Of a stretch of DNA of 8,457 nt, positions 1 through 7,075 are shown one piece after another. Position 1 is the stretch's first letter; each line of letters opens with the position of its first letter. This DNA is from CALISC01 sp963545195 (GTDB lineage: Bacteria; Bacillota_I; Bacilli_A; Acholeplasmatales; Acholeplasmataceae): NCBI GenBank assembly GCA_963545195.1, contig CAUUIA010000030.1, forward strand, positions 1 through 8,457, in the 5' to 3' direction. A program made the translations under genes and the position numbers. A model generated the notes under the pieces. The model was not told where the DNA came from, searched no databases, and worked only from the letters and a program-made list of their open reading frames with translations.

Positions 1-374
1 TTTATTTAGTTGACACACCTGGCTACGGGTTCGCTAAAGTTGACTTTAAAACCCAAGAGCAATTTACTCGTCTGCTTGGCACTTACATCGGAAAGCGAGA
101 CTACGCTTTAGTTTTGATGTTAATGGATTTTTATGTAGGTCCAACTCAAAAAGATTTAGAGATGTATGAATATTTGCTAGGTCAGGGTATTTGTCCTTTA
201 ATTTGCTTTACTAAAGTAGACAAGGAAAAAAAATCTAAGGTATTTAGTAAAAAAAACCAATTTCAAAAGCAGTTTCCAGACTCTAACTTATTTTTTGTAA
301 ATAACGAAGTTGCATTTTCTAGTCAAGTACTAATTGAACACTTAGCTAATTATTTTAAGGAGAAAACAGCATGA
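1..374 (+). CDS. engB: Ribosome-biogenesis GTPase EngB/YsxC (YihA family), 5' truncated
   Basis: The reading frame is open from base 3 and gives 123 residues ending at TGA 372-374; the N-terminus lies outside the window. The visible start reads YLVDTPGYGFAKV, the G3 (Walker B) motif DTPG followed by the YG-aK signature of EngB/YsxC. The G4 motif appears as TKVD within LICFTKVDKEKKSK. The P-loop (G1) and switch I would lie in the roughly 70 missing residues, since the family is usually about 200 aa. Known role of the family: a GTP-binding factor for late assembly of the 50S ribosomal subunit. The stop overlaps the degV start (ATGA), which implies translational coupling and shows that TGA is a stop codon here. 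Family assignment is firm; the G5 region is weak by eye. Confidence 0.9.
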   Translation, partial: YLVDTPGYGFAKVDFKTQEQFTRLLGTYIGKRDYALVLMLMDFYVGPTQKDLEMYEYLLGQGICPLICFTKVDKEKKSKVFSKKNQFQKQFPDSNLFFVNNEVAFSSQVLIEHLANYFKEKTA

Positions 375-1249
375 AAAAAATTATTATCATGACCGATTCA
401 TCCCCAGATATTTCACCTGAATTTAAAAAAAGTGCAGAAATTTTCCAGTTTCCTTTCCAAATTACTTTCAACGAAGAAACTTTTCCAGATAACGGCGAAA
501 ACGATGCACTTGAGTTTTTTGCCAAAGTCAATCAAGCTAAAACTCAAGATGTTCCCAAAACTGCTGCTCCCAGCCCTGAGGTTTTTCTGAGTCTAATTGA
601 AAGTCAACTAAAAGGAAATGACTACTATTTAGTTTACTTTGGAATAGGATCTAGATATTCAGCCTCTTTAAACTACTTTCAAGTTGCCCTAAAGAACTTA
701 GCCCCTGAATATAAAAACCGCACCTTTTTTATAGACACCTGGCAAATTGCTTCAGGTGTAACTATGCTAATTAAAAAAGCTGTTGAAATTAAAGACCAAG
801 TTCAGTCAATTGACGAGTTTTTAAATTTCTTAAACGAATACAAAAAAGGCATGGTTATTGAGTTTATCTCAAAAGACCTTAGCTACCTAAAAAGAAGTGG
901 CCGAGTTTCCGGTATGCAGTCGCTAATTGGCTCTATTTTACAAATTAAGCCAATTTTCCACTCTGAGCAAAACGATATTTTGCCAAGAAAGTCAATAGGT
1001 ACGCACATCAAAGCCTTGGAAAATGTGTTTAATGTTTTTTTTGAACACTACAAAAAAGGTGAGATTGACGAAAAAACCGTGATTATCGCGACAATTGAAG
1101 ATGAGCGCTTTGCTAAATATTTAGAAGACAAAATAAGCGAACATTGTCCAGATATCACAACTGTTCGCTCGTTTTTAACTAAAACTATTTGTGTGCACTC
1201 AGGTGCTAACATTACAGGTATTTGCTATCACGTCAAAAAAGCAAGTTAA
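371..1249 (+). CDS. DegV family protein (fatty-acid-binding, FakB-like)
   Basis: 292 aa, the usual length for DegV proteins. The N-terminus MKKIIIMTDSSPDIS matches the family's TDS-aD-- strand and loop. TAAPSPE (64-70) sits where FakB proteins carry the T-QPS lipid-contact motif. GIGSRYSASLNYFQVA (91-106), IDTWQIASG (121-129) and LSYLKRSGRVS (170-180) are further family blocks. The C-terminal H-GPG motif is degenerate, reading HSGAN (276-280), with the histidine kept. Known role of the family: binding a fatty acid for phosphorylation by FakA; no fakA is visible here, so the ligand is inferred. The start is supported by AAGGAG at 357-362, 8 nt upstream, and by the ATGA overlap with engB. It is probably cotranscribed with engB and valS. 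Confidence 0.9.
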   Translation: MKKIIIMTDSSPDISPEFKKSAEIFQFPFQITFNEETFPDNGENDALEFFAKVNQAKTQDVPKTAAPSPEVFLSLIESQLKGNDYYLVYFGIGSRYSASLNYFQVALKNLAPEYKNRTFFIDTWQIASGVTMLIKKAVEIKDQVQSIDEFLNFLNEYKKGMVIEFISKDLSYLKRSGRVSGMQSLIGSILQIKPIFHSEQNDILPRKSIGTHIKALENVFNVFFEHYKKGEIDEKTVIIATIEDERFAKYLEDKISEHCPDITTVRSFLTKTICVHSGANITGICYHVKKAS

Positions 1250-1267
1250 TTTAAAAACAAGATAAAA

Positions 1268-3784
1268 ATGGATAAAAAATATAGTTTTGCAAACGATAAT
1301 TTAATTTATGAGCGTTGGCTTAAAGCCAATGCTTTTTTGCCTAATCAAAAAGGCAAAGGCTTTACTGTAGTAATTCCACCACCAAATATTACCGGAATTC
1401 TGCACATCGGACACGCTTATGACAACACCCTTCAAGACGCCGTAATTCGTTTTCAAAGAATGCAAGGCAAAGCCGCACTTTATTTTCCTGGAACTGACCA
1501 CGCGGGAGTTGCAACTCAGGCTAAAGTTGACGCTAAGTTAAAAGAACAAGGCACTAACCGTTTTGAAATTGGTAGAACTGAGTTTTTAAAAGCAGCCTGG
1601 GACTGGAAAACAGAACATGAAGACACAATTCGTCGTCAATGGCAAAAAATGGGGTTGTCTCTAGATTATTCTCGGGAACTTTTCACGCTTGACAAAGGAC
1701 ATTCTGAAATCGTTGCAAAACGTTTTATTGAACTTTATGAACGTGGTCTAATTTACCGAGACTACAAAATCATTAACTGGGACATTCAGGCAAAAACCGC
1801 ACTTTCTAACATTGAAGTAGTCCACAAAGAAAGTAAGTCTAAACTTTACTTTATTAAATATTTATTTAAAGGAAGTGAAACAGACGGAGTGGTGGTTGCA
1901 ACTACTCGTCCAGAGACTTGTTTTGCAGATCAAGCACTAATGGTTAACCCGAAAGACGTAAGATACCGTGCGCTAATTGGCAAAACTGTTTTAATTCCAA
2001 CTACTAACATTGAAATTCCGATAATTGCCGATGAATACGTGGAAAAAGACTTTGGAACAGGGGTGGTAAAAGTAACTCCTGCTCACGACCCAAATGATTT
2101 TGAAGTTGCCAAAAGACATAATCTAGCTAAACCACTTTGTATGCACGAAGACGGAACTTTAAATGAAATGGCTGGTAAATACGAAGGTCAAGACCGTTTT
2201 GTTTGCCGTGAAAATTTACTTTTAGATTTAAGAAAAACAGGTCAGTTTATTAAAGCCGAAGAGCATCTTAACTCAGTTGGCTACTCTGAGCGCACAGACA
2301 CAGTAGTTGAACCTAGACTTTCACTTCAATGGTTTTTGAAAATGGATTATTTTTCAAAACTAGCGCGTAGTTCCAAAACTAAGTTTTATCCCGCTAGATT
2401 TAAAAAAATCTTTATCAACTGGATGACAGATACCCTAGACTGGTGTATTTCTCGCCAAGTTTGGTGGGGACACCGTATACCAGTTTGGTATAAAGGCACT
2501 GAAATTAAAGCACAAATTGAGTCACCTGGAGAAGGTTGGCGCCAAGACGAAGACGTCCTTGACACTTGGTTTTCTTCATCTCTTTGGCCGATTTCTTGTC
2601 TTTCGCAAAAACCAGGTGATTTTGAGCGTTTCTTTCCGACTCAACTACTGGTAACTGGATACGACATTATATTTTTCTGGGTTTCTAGAATGATTTTTCA
2701 AAGTCTAGATATTGCCAAAACTGATCCTTTTAAAGAAGTTTTAATTCATGGACTTGTCAGAGCAGCAGACGGTCAAAAGATGTCAAAATCTCTTAATAAT
2801 GGGATTAACCCATTTGACGTGATTAAAGAGTTTGGTGCAGACAGTTTAAGATATTTCTTAGTAACCTCATCATCTCCTGGAACCGACATTAGATATGACC
2901 GCGTCAAAATTGAGTCTGCTTGGAATAATTTAAATAAACTTTGGAACATCTCTAGGTTTATCTTAAACAACTTTACAAAACCAGTAAAAACAGTTTCAGC
3001 CAAAACTCTGGCAGATAACTATATCTTGGCAAGTTTAAACGAAACTGTTTTGAAGTACACTCGTTTATTTAAAAAATATGAGTTTCAAGAAGCCGCTAAA
3101 GTTCTGCAAAACTTTATCTGGCAAGATTTTTCATCCGAATACTTAGAAATTGCAAAAGTTCAAAAGAGAACTGAAGAACTTAAAGAAAACACTAACAAAA
3201 TTTTGGTCTTTGTGCTTAGCCAAATCCTTAAACTGCTGCACCCTATAGTTCCGTTCGTTACCGAAAATATATTTTCAATGTACAACTCAGAACTAATTAT
3301 TAGTGCTCGTTGGCCAAAGGCTAAAAAAGAGGACAACAAGGCTGTTATCGCTGACTTTGAAATATTTAAAAAAGTGCTTTTGATGTTGCGTTCATATATA
3401 GCCGAAAACAAAATTACTAAAGCCTTGTCTGTTACTTTGGTTGCCAAAAACAAAAAAACCAAAGCAATACTTTTTGAAAACCTTGAAAATATTCGTTCAA
3501 TTTTGAAACTTGCTGAACTAAACTTAGCAGACTCGTGCACTGTTGATTCTGCTGAGTTAATTGACGCTAATTTCTCAGTTTTTGTGCACGCAGAAAAACA
3601 AAATCCAGAACAACTAAAAGAACAGCTTAAATACCTTGAATCTGAAATTAAAAGATCTGAGTCAATTTTAAACAACTCTGGGTTTTTAACCAAGGCCCCT
3701 GCTGCTAAAATTGAATCAGAAAAAGAAAAGTACGCAAAATACCTAAAAGAGTTTGAAAAAGTTAAAAATGCACTTGAAAGATAA
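1268..3784 (+). CDS. valS: Valyl-tRNA synthetase
   Basis: 838 aa class Ia aminoacyl-tRNA synthetase that charges tRNA-Val in the cytoplasm using ATP. The Rossmann core starts with PPPNITGILHIGH, the HIGH motif at 46-49, followed by FPGTDHAGVATQ. The CP1 editing domain, which clears mischarged Thr-tRNA-Val, shows TTRPET (212-217) and GTGVVKVTPAHDPNDFE (from 263). KMSKS is exact at 504-508. The anticodon-binding helical domain follows, and the last ~60 residues form the charged coiled-coil arm typical of ValRS, including FLTKAPAAKIESEKEKY. It is slightly shorter than the ~880 aa of many Bacillota enzymes. It starts 18 bp after degV with no clear Shine-Dalgarno (only an A-rich stretch), so translation may depend on coupling. 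Its 3' end overlaps folC. An AGCAT-type or T-box leader is not seen upstream. Confidence 0.97.
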   Translation: MDKKYSFANDNLIYERWLKANAFLPNQKGKGFTVVIPPPNITGILHIGHAYDNTLQDAVIRFQRMQGKAALYFPGTDHAGVATQAKVDAKLKEQGTNRFEIGRTEFLKAAWDWKTEHEDTIRRQWQKMGLSLDYSRELFTLDKGHSEIVAKRFIELYERGLIYRDYKIINWDIQAKTALSNIEVVHKESKSKLYFIKYLFKGSETDGVVVATTRPETCFADQALMVNPKDVRYRALIGKTVLIPTTNIEIPIIADEYVEKDFGTGVVKVTPAHDPNDFEVAKRHNLAKPLCMHEDGTLNEMAGKYEGQDRFVCRENLLLDLRKTGQFIKAEEHLNSVGYSERTDTVVEPRLSLQWFLKMDYFSKLARSSKTKFYPARFKKIFINWMTDTLDWCISRQVWWGHRIPVWYKGTEIKAQIESPGEGWRQDEDVLDTWFSSSLWPISCLSQKPGDFERFFPTQLLVTGYDIIFFWVSRMIFQSLDIAKTDPFKEVLIHGLVRAADGQKMSKSLNNGINPFDVIKEFGADSLRYFLVTSSSPGTDIRYDRVKIESAWNNLNKLWNISRFILNNFTKPVKTVSAKTLADNYILASLNETVLKYTRLFKKYEFQEAAKVLQNFIWQDFSSEYLEIAKVQKRTEELKENTNKILVFVLSQILKLLHPIVPFVTENIFSMYNSELIISARWPKAKKEDNKAVIADFEIFKKVLLMLRSYIAENKITKALSVTLVAKNKKTKAILFENLENIRSILKLAELNLADSCTVDSAELIDANFSVFVHAEKQNPEQLKEQLKYLESEIKRSESILNNSGFLTKAPAAKIESEKEKYAKYLKEFEKVKNALER

Positions 3785-4970
3785 ATTAAAACTTTTACTC
3801 GCACACCTTTACATTAGAACTGGCTATCCAAAAGACGAAAATATTTTAAGGATAAAGAAAGCCTTAAAATATTTAAATCTAGACTTTCAAAACACTTTTA
3901 AAGTTCACGTGGTTGGCACTAATGGCAAAGGCAGCACTGCAATTTTTTTAGCCAAACTTTTTGAACGTAAATACAAAAAAGTCGGTCTTTTTACCTCACC
4001 TCACTACATTGATTTTAGTGAACGTATCCAAGTTAACTCTAAACAAATTAGTGCAAAAAAACTATATCCTATTTTAACAAGTTTACTATACGATGGTTTT
4101 TTCCAAGCCTATTCTTTTTTTGAACTAACTTTTTTAACAGCCTTAATTTATTTTAAAGCCCAAAAATGCGATTGTCTGGTAATTGAGGCCGGAATTGGTG
4201 CAAAAAATGATGTGACAAACTGTTTTAGATACAAAGCATCTTTTTTGACTAACATTGGACTTGACCACACCGAAACGCTGGGCAGTAGTCTTGAAGATAT
4301 TTTTAAAGATAAAATCGCTACCTTGAAAGACCATCAGTTGTTTTTTACAAACGATTCAACTTTTTTTGAAGAAATCAAACAAATTGGCGAAACCAACTGC
4401 TCACCGGTTTTTTTAACAGATTTTAATAAGTTTGACATTACTAAAGAAAATCAAGTCATATATGATAAAACTCATATTTTTAAAACTAATTTTAACGAAG
4501 GTTTTTTAAAACAAAATTTGGCTTTGGTTTTAACTTATTTTCTAAACTTCACAGATATTTCTATTAAAAAAATCCAAAAAACCTTGAAAAAAACGAAAGT
4601 CCCTTTTAGATTTGCTAAATTAAAGTCAAATATTATAGTAGATGGTGCTCACAATCCAGCAGCAATTTCTCAAATCATTCCTGAAATTAAAAAACTAAAA
4701 AATCCGTGTGTAGTGCTTTCTGTTTTAAAATCTAAAGACTACGCAGGTATTTTTGAACTTTTTTTAAAAGAAAAAATAGAAGTTAAGTATTTAGATTTTC
4801 CAGATATTCGCAGTTACTCATTTAACGAAATAAAAACCCCTGGTCTTGAATATTTAAATTCACTTACTGAACTTAATATGAAATCAAACAAAACCTATAT
4901 TTTTACAGGTTCTATCCATTTTGTTGGCTATATAGTTTCTGAACTTAAAAAAAATAGAGTGCTTAAATAA
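3768..4970 (+). CDS. folC: Folylpolyglutamate synthase / dihydrofolate synthase (Mur ligase family)
   Basis: 400 aa from the ATG at 3768. The enzyme adds glutamate to folates (and/or to dihydropteroate) with ATP. The Mur-ligase P-loop GTNGKGST spans 50-57 with the ATP lysine at 54. It is followed by GLFTSPHYIDFSERIQVN, the FolC TSPHL-...-ER-- block. LVIEAGIGAKNDVTN matches the E-G-GG--DATN motif with changes, and FLTNIGLDHTETLG matches TNIG-DH---LG. DGAHNP (292-297) marks the C-terminal ligase domain; the usual PGR before it reads PFRF. The ORF could also open at TTG 3753 (5 more residues); the ATG is preferred, though neither start has a good Shine-Dalgarno. The gene overlaps valS by 17 bp, as in the common valS-folC pair, implying coupling. 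The stop codon lies in a terminator loop, and the last 16 codons are duplicated at 6996. Confidence 0.93.
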   Translation: MHLKDKLKLLLAHLYIRTGYPKDENILRIKKALKYLNLDFQNTFKVHVVGTNGKGSTAIFLAKLFERKYKKVGLFTSPHYIDFSERIQVNSKQISAKKLYPILTSLLYDGFFQAYSFFELTFLTALIYFKAQKCDCLVIEAGIGAKNDVTNCFRYKASFLTNIGLDHTETLGSSLEDIFKDKIATLKDHQLFFTNDSTFFEEIKQIGETNCSPVFLTDFNKFDITKENQVIYDKTHIFKTNFNEGFLKQNLALVLTYFLNFTDISIKKIQKTLKKTKVPFRFAKLKSNIIVDGAHNPAAISQIIPEIKKLKNPCVVLSVLKSKDYAGIFELFLKEKIEVKYLDFPDIRSYSFNEIKTPGLEYLNSLTELNMKSNKTYIFTGSIHFVGYIVSELKKNRVLK

Positions 4971-5010
4971 GCGCTCTATTTTTTTTTAAAAATAACTTTT
5001 TAAAGAATAA
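4920..5010. repeat. 91-bp direct repeat, left copy (target-site duplication of the IS)
   Basis: Identical base for base to 6996-7086 at an offset of 2076 bp. The match breaks at both edges (T versus G before, C versus T after). It contains the last 16 codons and stop of folC, the terminator, and a copy of the last bases of the convergent minus-strand gene. Together with the terminal inverted repeats immediately inside it, this is best read as a long target-site duplication. Confidence 0.93.
4947..4987. terminator. Bidirectional rho-independent terminator overlapping the folC stop
   Basis: Arms 4947-4962 and 4971-4986 pair over 16 bp with one G-T wobble. The core is TAGAGTGC/GCGCTCTA, flanked by A8 on the left and T9 on the right. 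The 8-nt loop (4963-4970) ends with the folC TAA, so the final FolC codons form the left arm. The A/T flanks let it work in both directions. Before the IS inserted it would have served both folC and the convergent membrane gene now ending at 7076. Confidence 0.9.
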
Positions 5011-5028
5011 CCCGTGTTGCGGGGTTAT
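5011..5028 (+). repeat. Left terminal inverted repeat of the IS
   Basis: Reads CCCGTGTTGCGGGGTTAT from the edge inward. Against the reverse complement of the right tip, CCTGAGTTTCGGAGATAT, 13 of 18 positions agree, including shared TT-CGG and a final TAT. The outer bases also form a small hairpin together with the flanking ATAA. Confidence 0.75.
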
Positions 5029-5069
5029 ACAAGATTTTTTTGGAGTAAATCCTTCTATTTTTTAAATTT

Positions 5070-5094
5070 AACGGCTCAATAGAGCCGTTTTTTT
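5070..5094 (+). terminator. Hairpin terminator inside the left IS end
   Basis: A perfect 8-bp stem AACGGCTC/GAGCCGTT (5070-5077 with 5082-5089), AATA loop, then a run of seven T (5088-5094). It lies upstream of the transposase promoter. It would stop transcription entering from folC, so the transposase would depend on its own promoter. Such protection against outside transcription is common in insertion sequences. Confidence 0.85.
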
Positions 5095-5128
5095 ATTTAC
5101 GAAAAAAATTTTTGCGAGTTGTTATATC

Positions 5129-5157
5129 TTGTATAATAATGTAAACCGTGATATAAT
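5129..5157 (+). promoter_or_regulatory. Transposase promoter (extended -10)
   Basis: A perfect TATAAT at 5152-5157 is preceded by TG one base upstream (TGATATAAT), giving an extended -10 box. The -35 at 5129-5134 is weak (TTGTAT) with a 17-bp spacer. Transcription would begin near 5164, about 30 nt before the transposase start. A second TATAAT at 5132-5137 has no convincing -35. Confidence 0.6.
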
Positions 5158-5192
5158 AGTTGACGTAATAATGGCTTTATAAGGAGAACATT

Positions 5193-6902
5193 ATGAGTCT
5201 AATCGTGAAAAAGATACCTAAGAAAGATAACAGAATTTACCTAGTTATCGCAGATGCTGTGTATAGCAAAAAAACTAAAAACTCAGTACACAAAACCGTG
5301 AAGTCACTTGGCTATATTGATGAGTTGGAACAAAAATATCCTGACCCGTATAACTACTTTAAAACTCAGTGTGCACAGGAAAACAAGAAAAGAAAAGAAA
5401 TAGATAAATCGTCTATTTCTATGGAAAAACCAGAACTTCTTAATATTGGCTATTTTCCCTTTAAAAGGTTGTACGATGAACTTCAAATTCATAAATATTT
5501 AAAAGGTGTTCAGCTGTTTCGTGGCGGCAGAGAGCAATACAAACTTTCAGAAATTTTTGAGCCATTGGTCTACGCTAGACTAATGGAACCCGCCTCAAAA
5601 ATTCAAAGTTACCACAAAGTTATTCCTAGTTTTTACCACGATTTTAATTTTTCAAAAGACCAAATGTATGATGTTGTTGAACTGCTTGGAACAGACACAA
5701 ATGACGAGACAATTTTTGCTGGAATTAGAAGCGCTTTTGAAGAAAATTACATCGCCAAAAAAGAGCGTGTATACTTTGATTGCACAAACTTTTACTTTGA
5801 AATTGACAAACCAACTGACTTTTTAAAACCAGGTCCAAGCAAAGAAAACAGACCAAATCCGCTAATCGGACTTGGTCTGTTAATAGACCAAGAAGGCATC
5901 CCGATTGCCTATAAAATGTATCCCGGCAACAAGTCAGAAATCCCAGTTTTTAAAGATGTTTTAACTAGTATGAAAGACCAGTTTAACATTCAAAATAAAG
6001 TAATTAGAATTGCAGATAAAGGTTTAAACTGTTCATCAAACATCGTAAGAACTTATGTTGAAGACGATGGCTATATCTTTTCAGAATCAGTTCGTAAGGC
6101 TACTAAAGAGACAAAAGCCTGGTTTTTAGACCCAAGTGGGTACAAAGAAATACTTGACGAAAACGGAGAAGTGGTTTTTAAGTATAAATCAACAGTAGAT
6201 TATTTTAATCTAGTAAATATTAACGATAGAACTAACAAGAAACAATACAAAGAAATCCCACAAAAAAGAGTGGCTTTTTGGTCAAGAGACTACGCAATTA
6301 AAACCAAAATTGAGCGTAGTAAAGTTATTGAAAAGCAAGAGAAAAATTTAAACTTTGAATCACTTTACAAAAAGTCAATTTATGGCTTTGGTTCTAAGTA
6401 TATTCAAGAAGAAATAATTGATTCAAATGGTGAGATTTTAGATGCAGACAAAGAACGTTTTATTGACTTTGATAAAGTCAAAATTGACGAACAATTAGAT
6501 GGTTTTAATATGCTAGTGACCAGCGAGCTTAAAGCACCAGATAAAGAAATTATTGATGCCTACAAAAGGCTTTGGAAAATAGAAGAGTCTTTTAGAATTC
6601 TGAAAACTACACTAGAGGCTAGACCAGTTCATCACAAAAATATTCAAAGTATCAAAGGCCATTTTTTAATTTGTATGACAGCACTAATGCTGTCTAGAAT
6701 TGTTGAAGTTAAAAAACTTAGAGGTAAGATAAATTCGTGTAAGTATATTGAGTCTTTAAGGAAATACAAAGCCTTTAAAATCAGCAACAAATATCAACTT
6801 TTCTATATTGACGATAACTTAAATCTAATGTCCATTTACTACGGAATTAGGCTAAATCAAAAAATAAAAACTGAAAAAGAAATAGCAGATTTATTCAAAT
6901 AA
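5193..6902 (+). CDS. IS1634-family DDE transposase
   Basis: 569 aa, full length, ATG preceded by AAGGAG (5181-5186) at 6 nt. Catalytic candidates are D196 in VYFDCTNFYFE, D275 in RIADKGLN and E464 in YKRLWKIEESFRILK. In the last block Y457, E464 and K471 keep the Y-(6)-E-(6)-K spacing of the IS4 YREK signature, although the arginine is at +2 rather than +3. The ~190 residues between D275 and E464 correspond to the beta-rich insertion domain of IS4/Tn5-type transposases. The N-terminal part contains KTVKSLGYIDELEQKYPDPYNYFK, a block usual near the start of IS1634-type enzymes. It catalyses cut-and-join movement of the element. It stops 93 bp before the right IS edge, followed by its own terminator. 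No frameshift is seen. Confidence 0.95.
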   Translation: MSLIVKKIPKKDNRIYLVIADAVYSKKTKNSVHKTVKSLGYIDELEQKYPDPYNYFKTQCAQENKKRKEIDKSSISMEKPELLNIGYFPFKRLYDELQIHKYLKGVQLFRGGREQYKLSEIFEPLVYARLMEPASKIQSYHKVIPSFYHDFNFSKDQMYDVVELLGTDTNDETIFAGIRSAFEENYIAKKERVYFDCTNFYFEIDKPTDFLKPGPSKENRPNPLIGLGLLIDQEGIPIAYKMYPGNKSEIPVFKDVLTSMKDQFNIQNKVIRIADKGLNCSSNIVRTYVEDDGYIFSESVRKATKETKAWFLDPSGYKEILDENGEVVFKYKSTVDYFNLVNINDRTNKKQYKEIPQKRVAFWSRDYAIKTKIERSKVIEKQEKNLNFESLYKKSIYGFGSKYIQEEIIDSNGEILDADKERFIDFDKVKIDEQLDGFNMLVTSELKAPDKEIIDAYKRLWKIEESFRILKTTLEARPVHHKNIQSIKGHFLICMTALMLSRIVEVKKLRGKINSCKYIESLRKYKAFKISNKYQLFYIDDNLNLMSIYYGIRLNQKIKTEKEIADLFK

Positions 6903-6930
6903 CCCCTCTATTTTTTGGTATACAAGAAAA

Positions 6931-6970
6931 AACGGAATTATCGGCTTTATTAAGCCAATAATTCCGTTTT
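6931..6970. terminator. Transposase terminator inside the right IS end
   Basis: Arms of 17 nt (6931-6947 and 6952-6968) pair at 16 positions with a single C/A mismatch. The outer part is AACGGAATTAT/ATAATTCCGTT, the inner part GGCTT/AAGCC with a TATT loop. It is preceded by an A-run and followed by T's, so it may act in both directions. It ends transposase transcription and blocks outward or inward read-through at the right end. Confidence 0.88.
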
Positions 6971-6977
6971 AAATTTC

Positions 6978-6995
6978 ATATCTCCGAAACTCAGG
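6978..6995 (-). repeat. Right terminal inverted repeat of the IS
   Basis: Reverse complement reads CCTGAGTTTCGGAGATAT; 13 of 18 positions match the left tip. It ends exactly where the second copy of the 91-bp direct repeat begins. Confidence 0.75.
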
Positions 6996-7046
6996 TTTGT
7001 TGGCTATATAGTTTCTGAACTTAAAAAAAATAGAGTGCTTAAATAA
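6996..7046 (+). pseudogene. Orphan copy of the folC 3' end
   Basis: The last 16 codons of folC (FVGYIVSELKKNRVLK) plus its TAA, duplicated by the IS insertion. The repeat happens to begin on a folC codon boundary. There is no start codon or ribosome-binding site, and it is not fused to the transposase, which stops at 6902, so it is not expected to be expressed. Confidence 0.9.
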
Positions 7047-7063
7047 GCGCTCTATTTTTTTTT
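7023..7063. terminator. Second copy of the folC/membrane-gene bidirectional terminator
   Basis: Arms 7023-7038 and 7047-7062 are identical to the hairpin at 4947-4987. On the minus strand it lies 14 bp beyond the stop of the membrane-protein gene and should terminate it. On the plus strand it gives an additional stop for any transcript leaving the IS. Confidence 0.88.
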
Positions 7064-7075
7064 AAAAATAACTTT

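Larger units (their letters stand above)
5011..6995 (+). mobile_element. Complete IS1634-group insertion sequence (IS4-like DDE superfamily)
   Basis: 1985 bp between the two 91-bp direct repeats, with imperfect 18-bp terminal inverted repeats at its tips (13 of 18 positions match). It carries one intact transposase with its own promoter, plus inward-placed hairpin terminators near each end. Size, a single ~570-aa transposase with a long insertion between the second D and the E, and a long target duplication all match the IS1634/IS1549 group. IS1634 of Mycoplasma mycoides and IS1549 of mycobacteria are known for long, variable-length duplications. No frameshift or internal stop is present, so it looks potentially active. 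Confidence 0.92.

Noticed and set aside
371..374. Mycoplasma genetic code (TGA as tryptophan)
   Set aside because: engB would then read far into degV, and every conserved tryptophan across the window is TGG.
3753..3767. TTG start giving FolC five extra residues
   Set aside because: Neither start has a good Shine-Dalgarno, but the ATG at 3768 gives the expected N-terminus and a normal short overlap with valS.
3160..3804. A 214-codon open frame on the minus strand
   Set aside because: It lies entirely antisense to the conserved C-terminal part of valS and the folC start, shows serine/phenylalanine-rich low-complexity translation, and has no family resemblance; a shadow of valS.
5132..5137. 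A second TATAAT upstream of the transposase
   Set aside because: No acceptable -35 at 16-18 bp; it overlaps the -35 of the better extended -10 promoter at 5152-5157.
5053..6916. Recurring short TCTATTTTTT strings in the repeat and near both IS ends
   Set aside because: Short and low-complexity in AT-rich DNA; explainable by chance or terminator T-runs.
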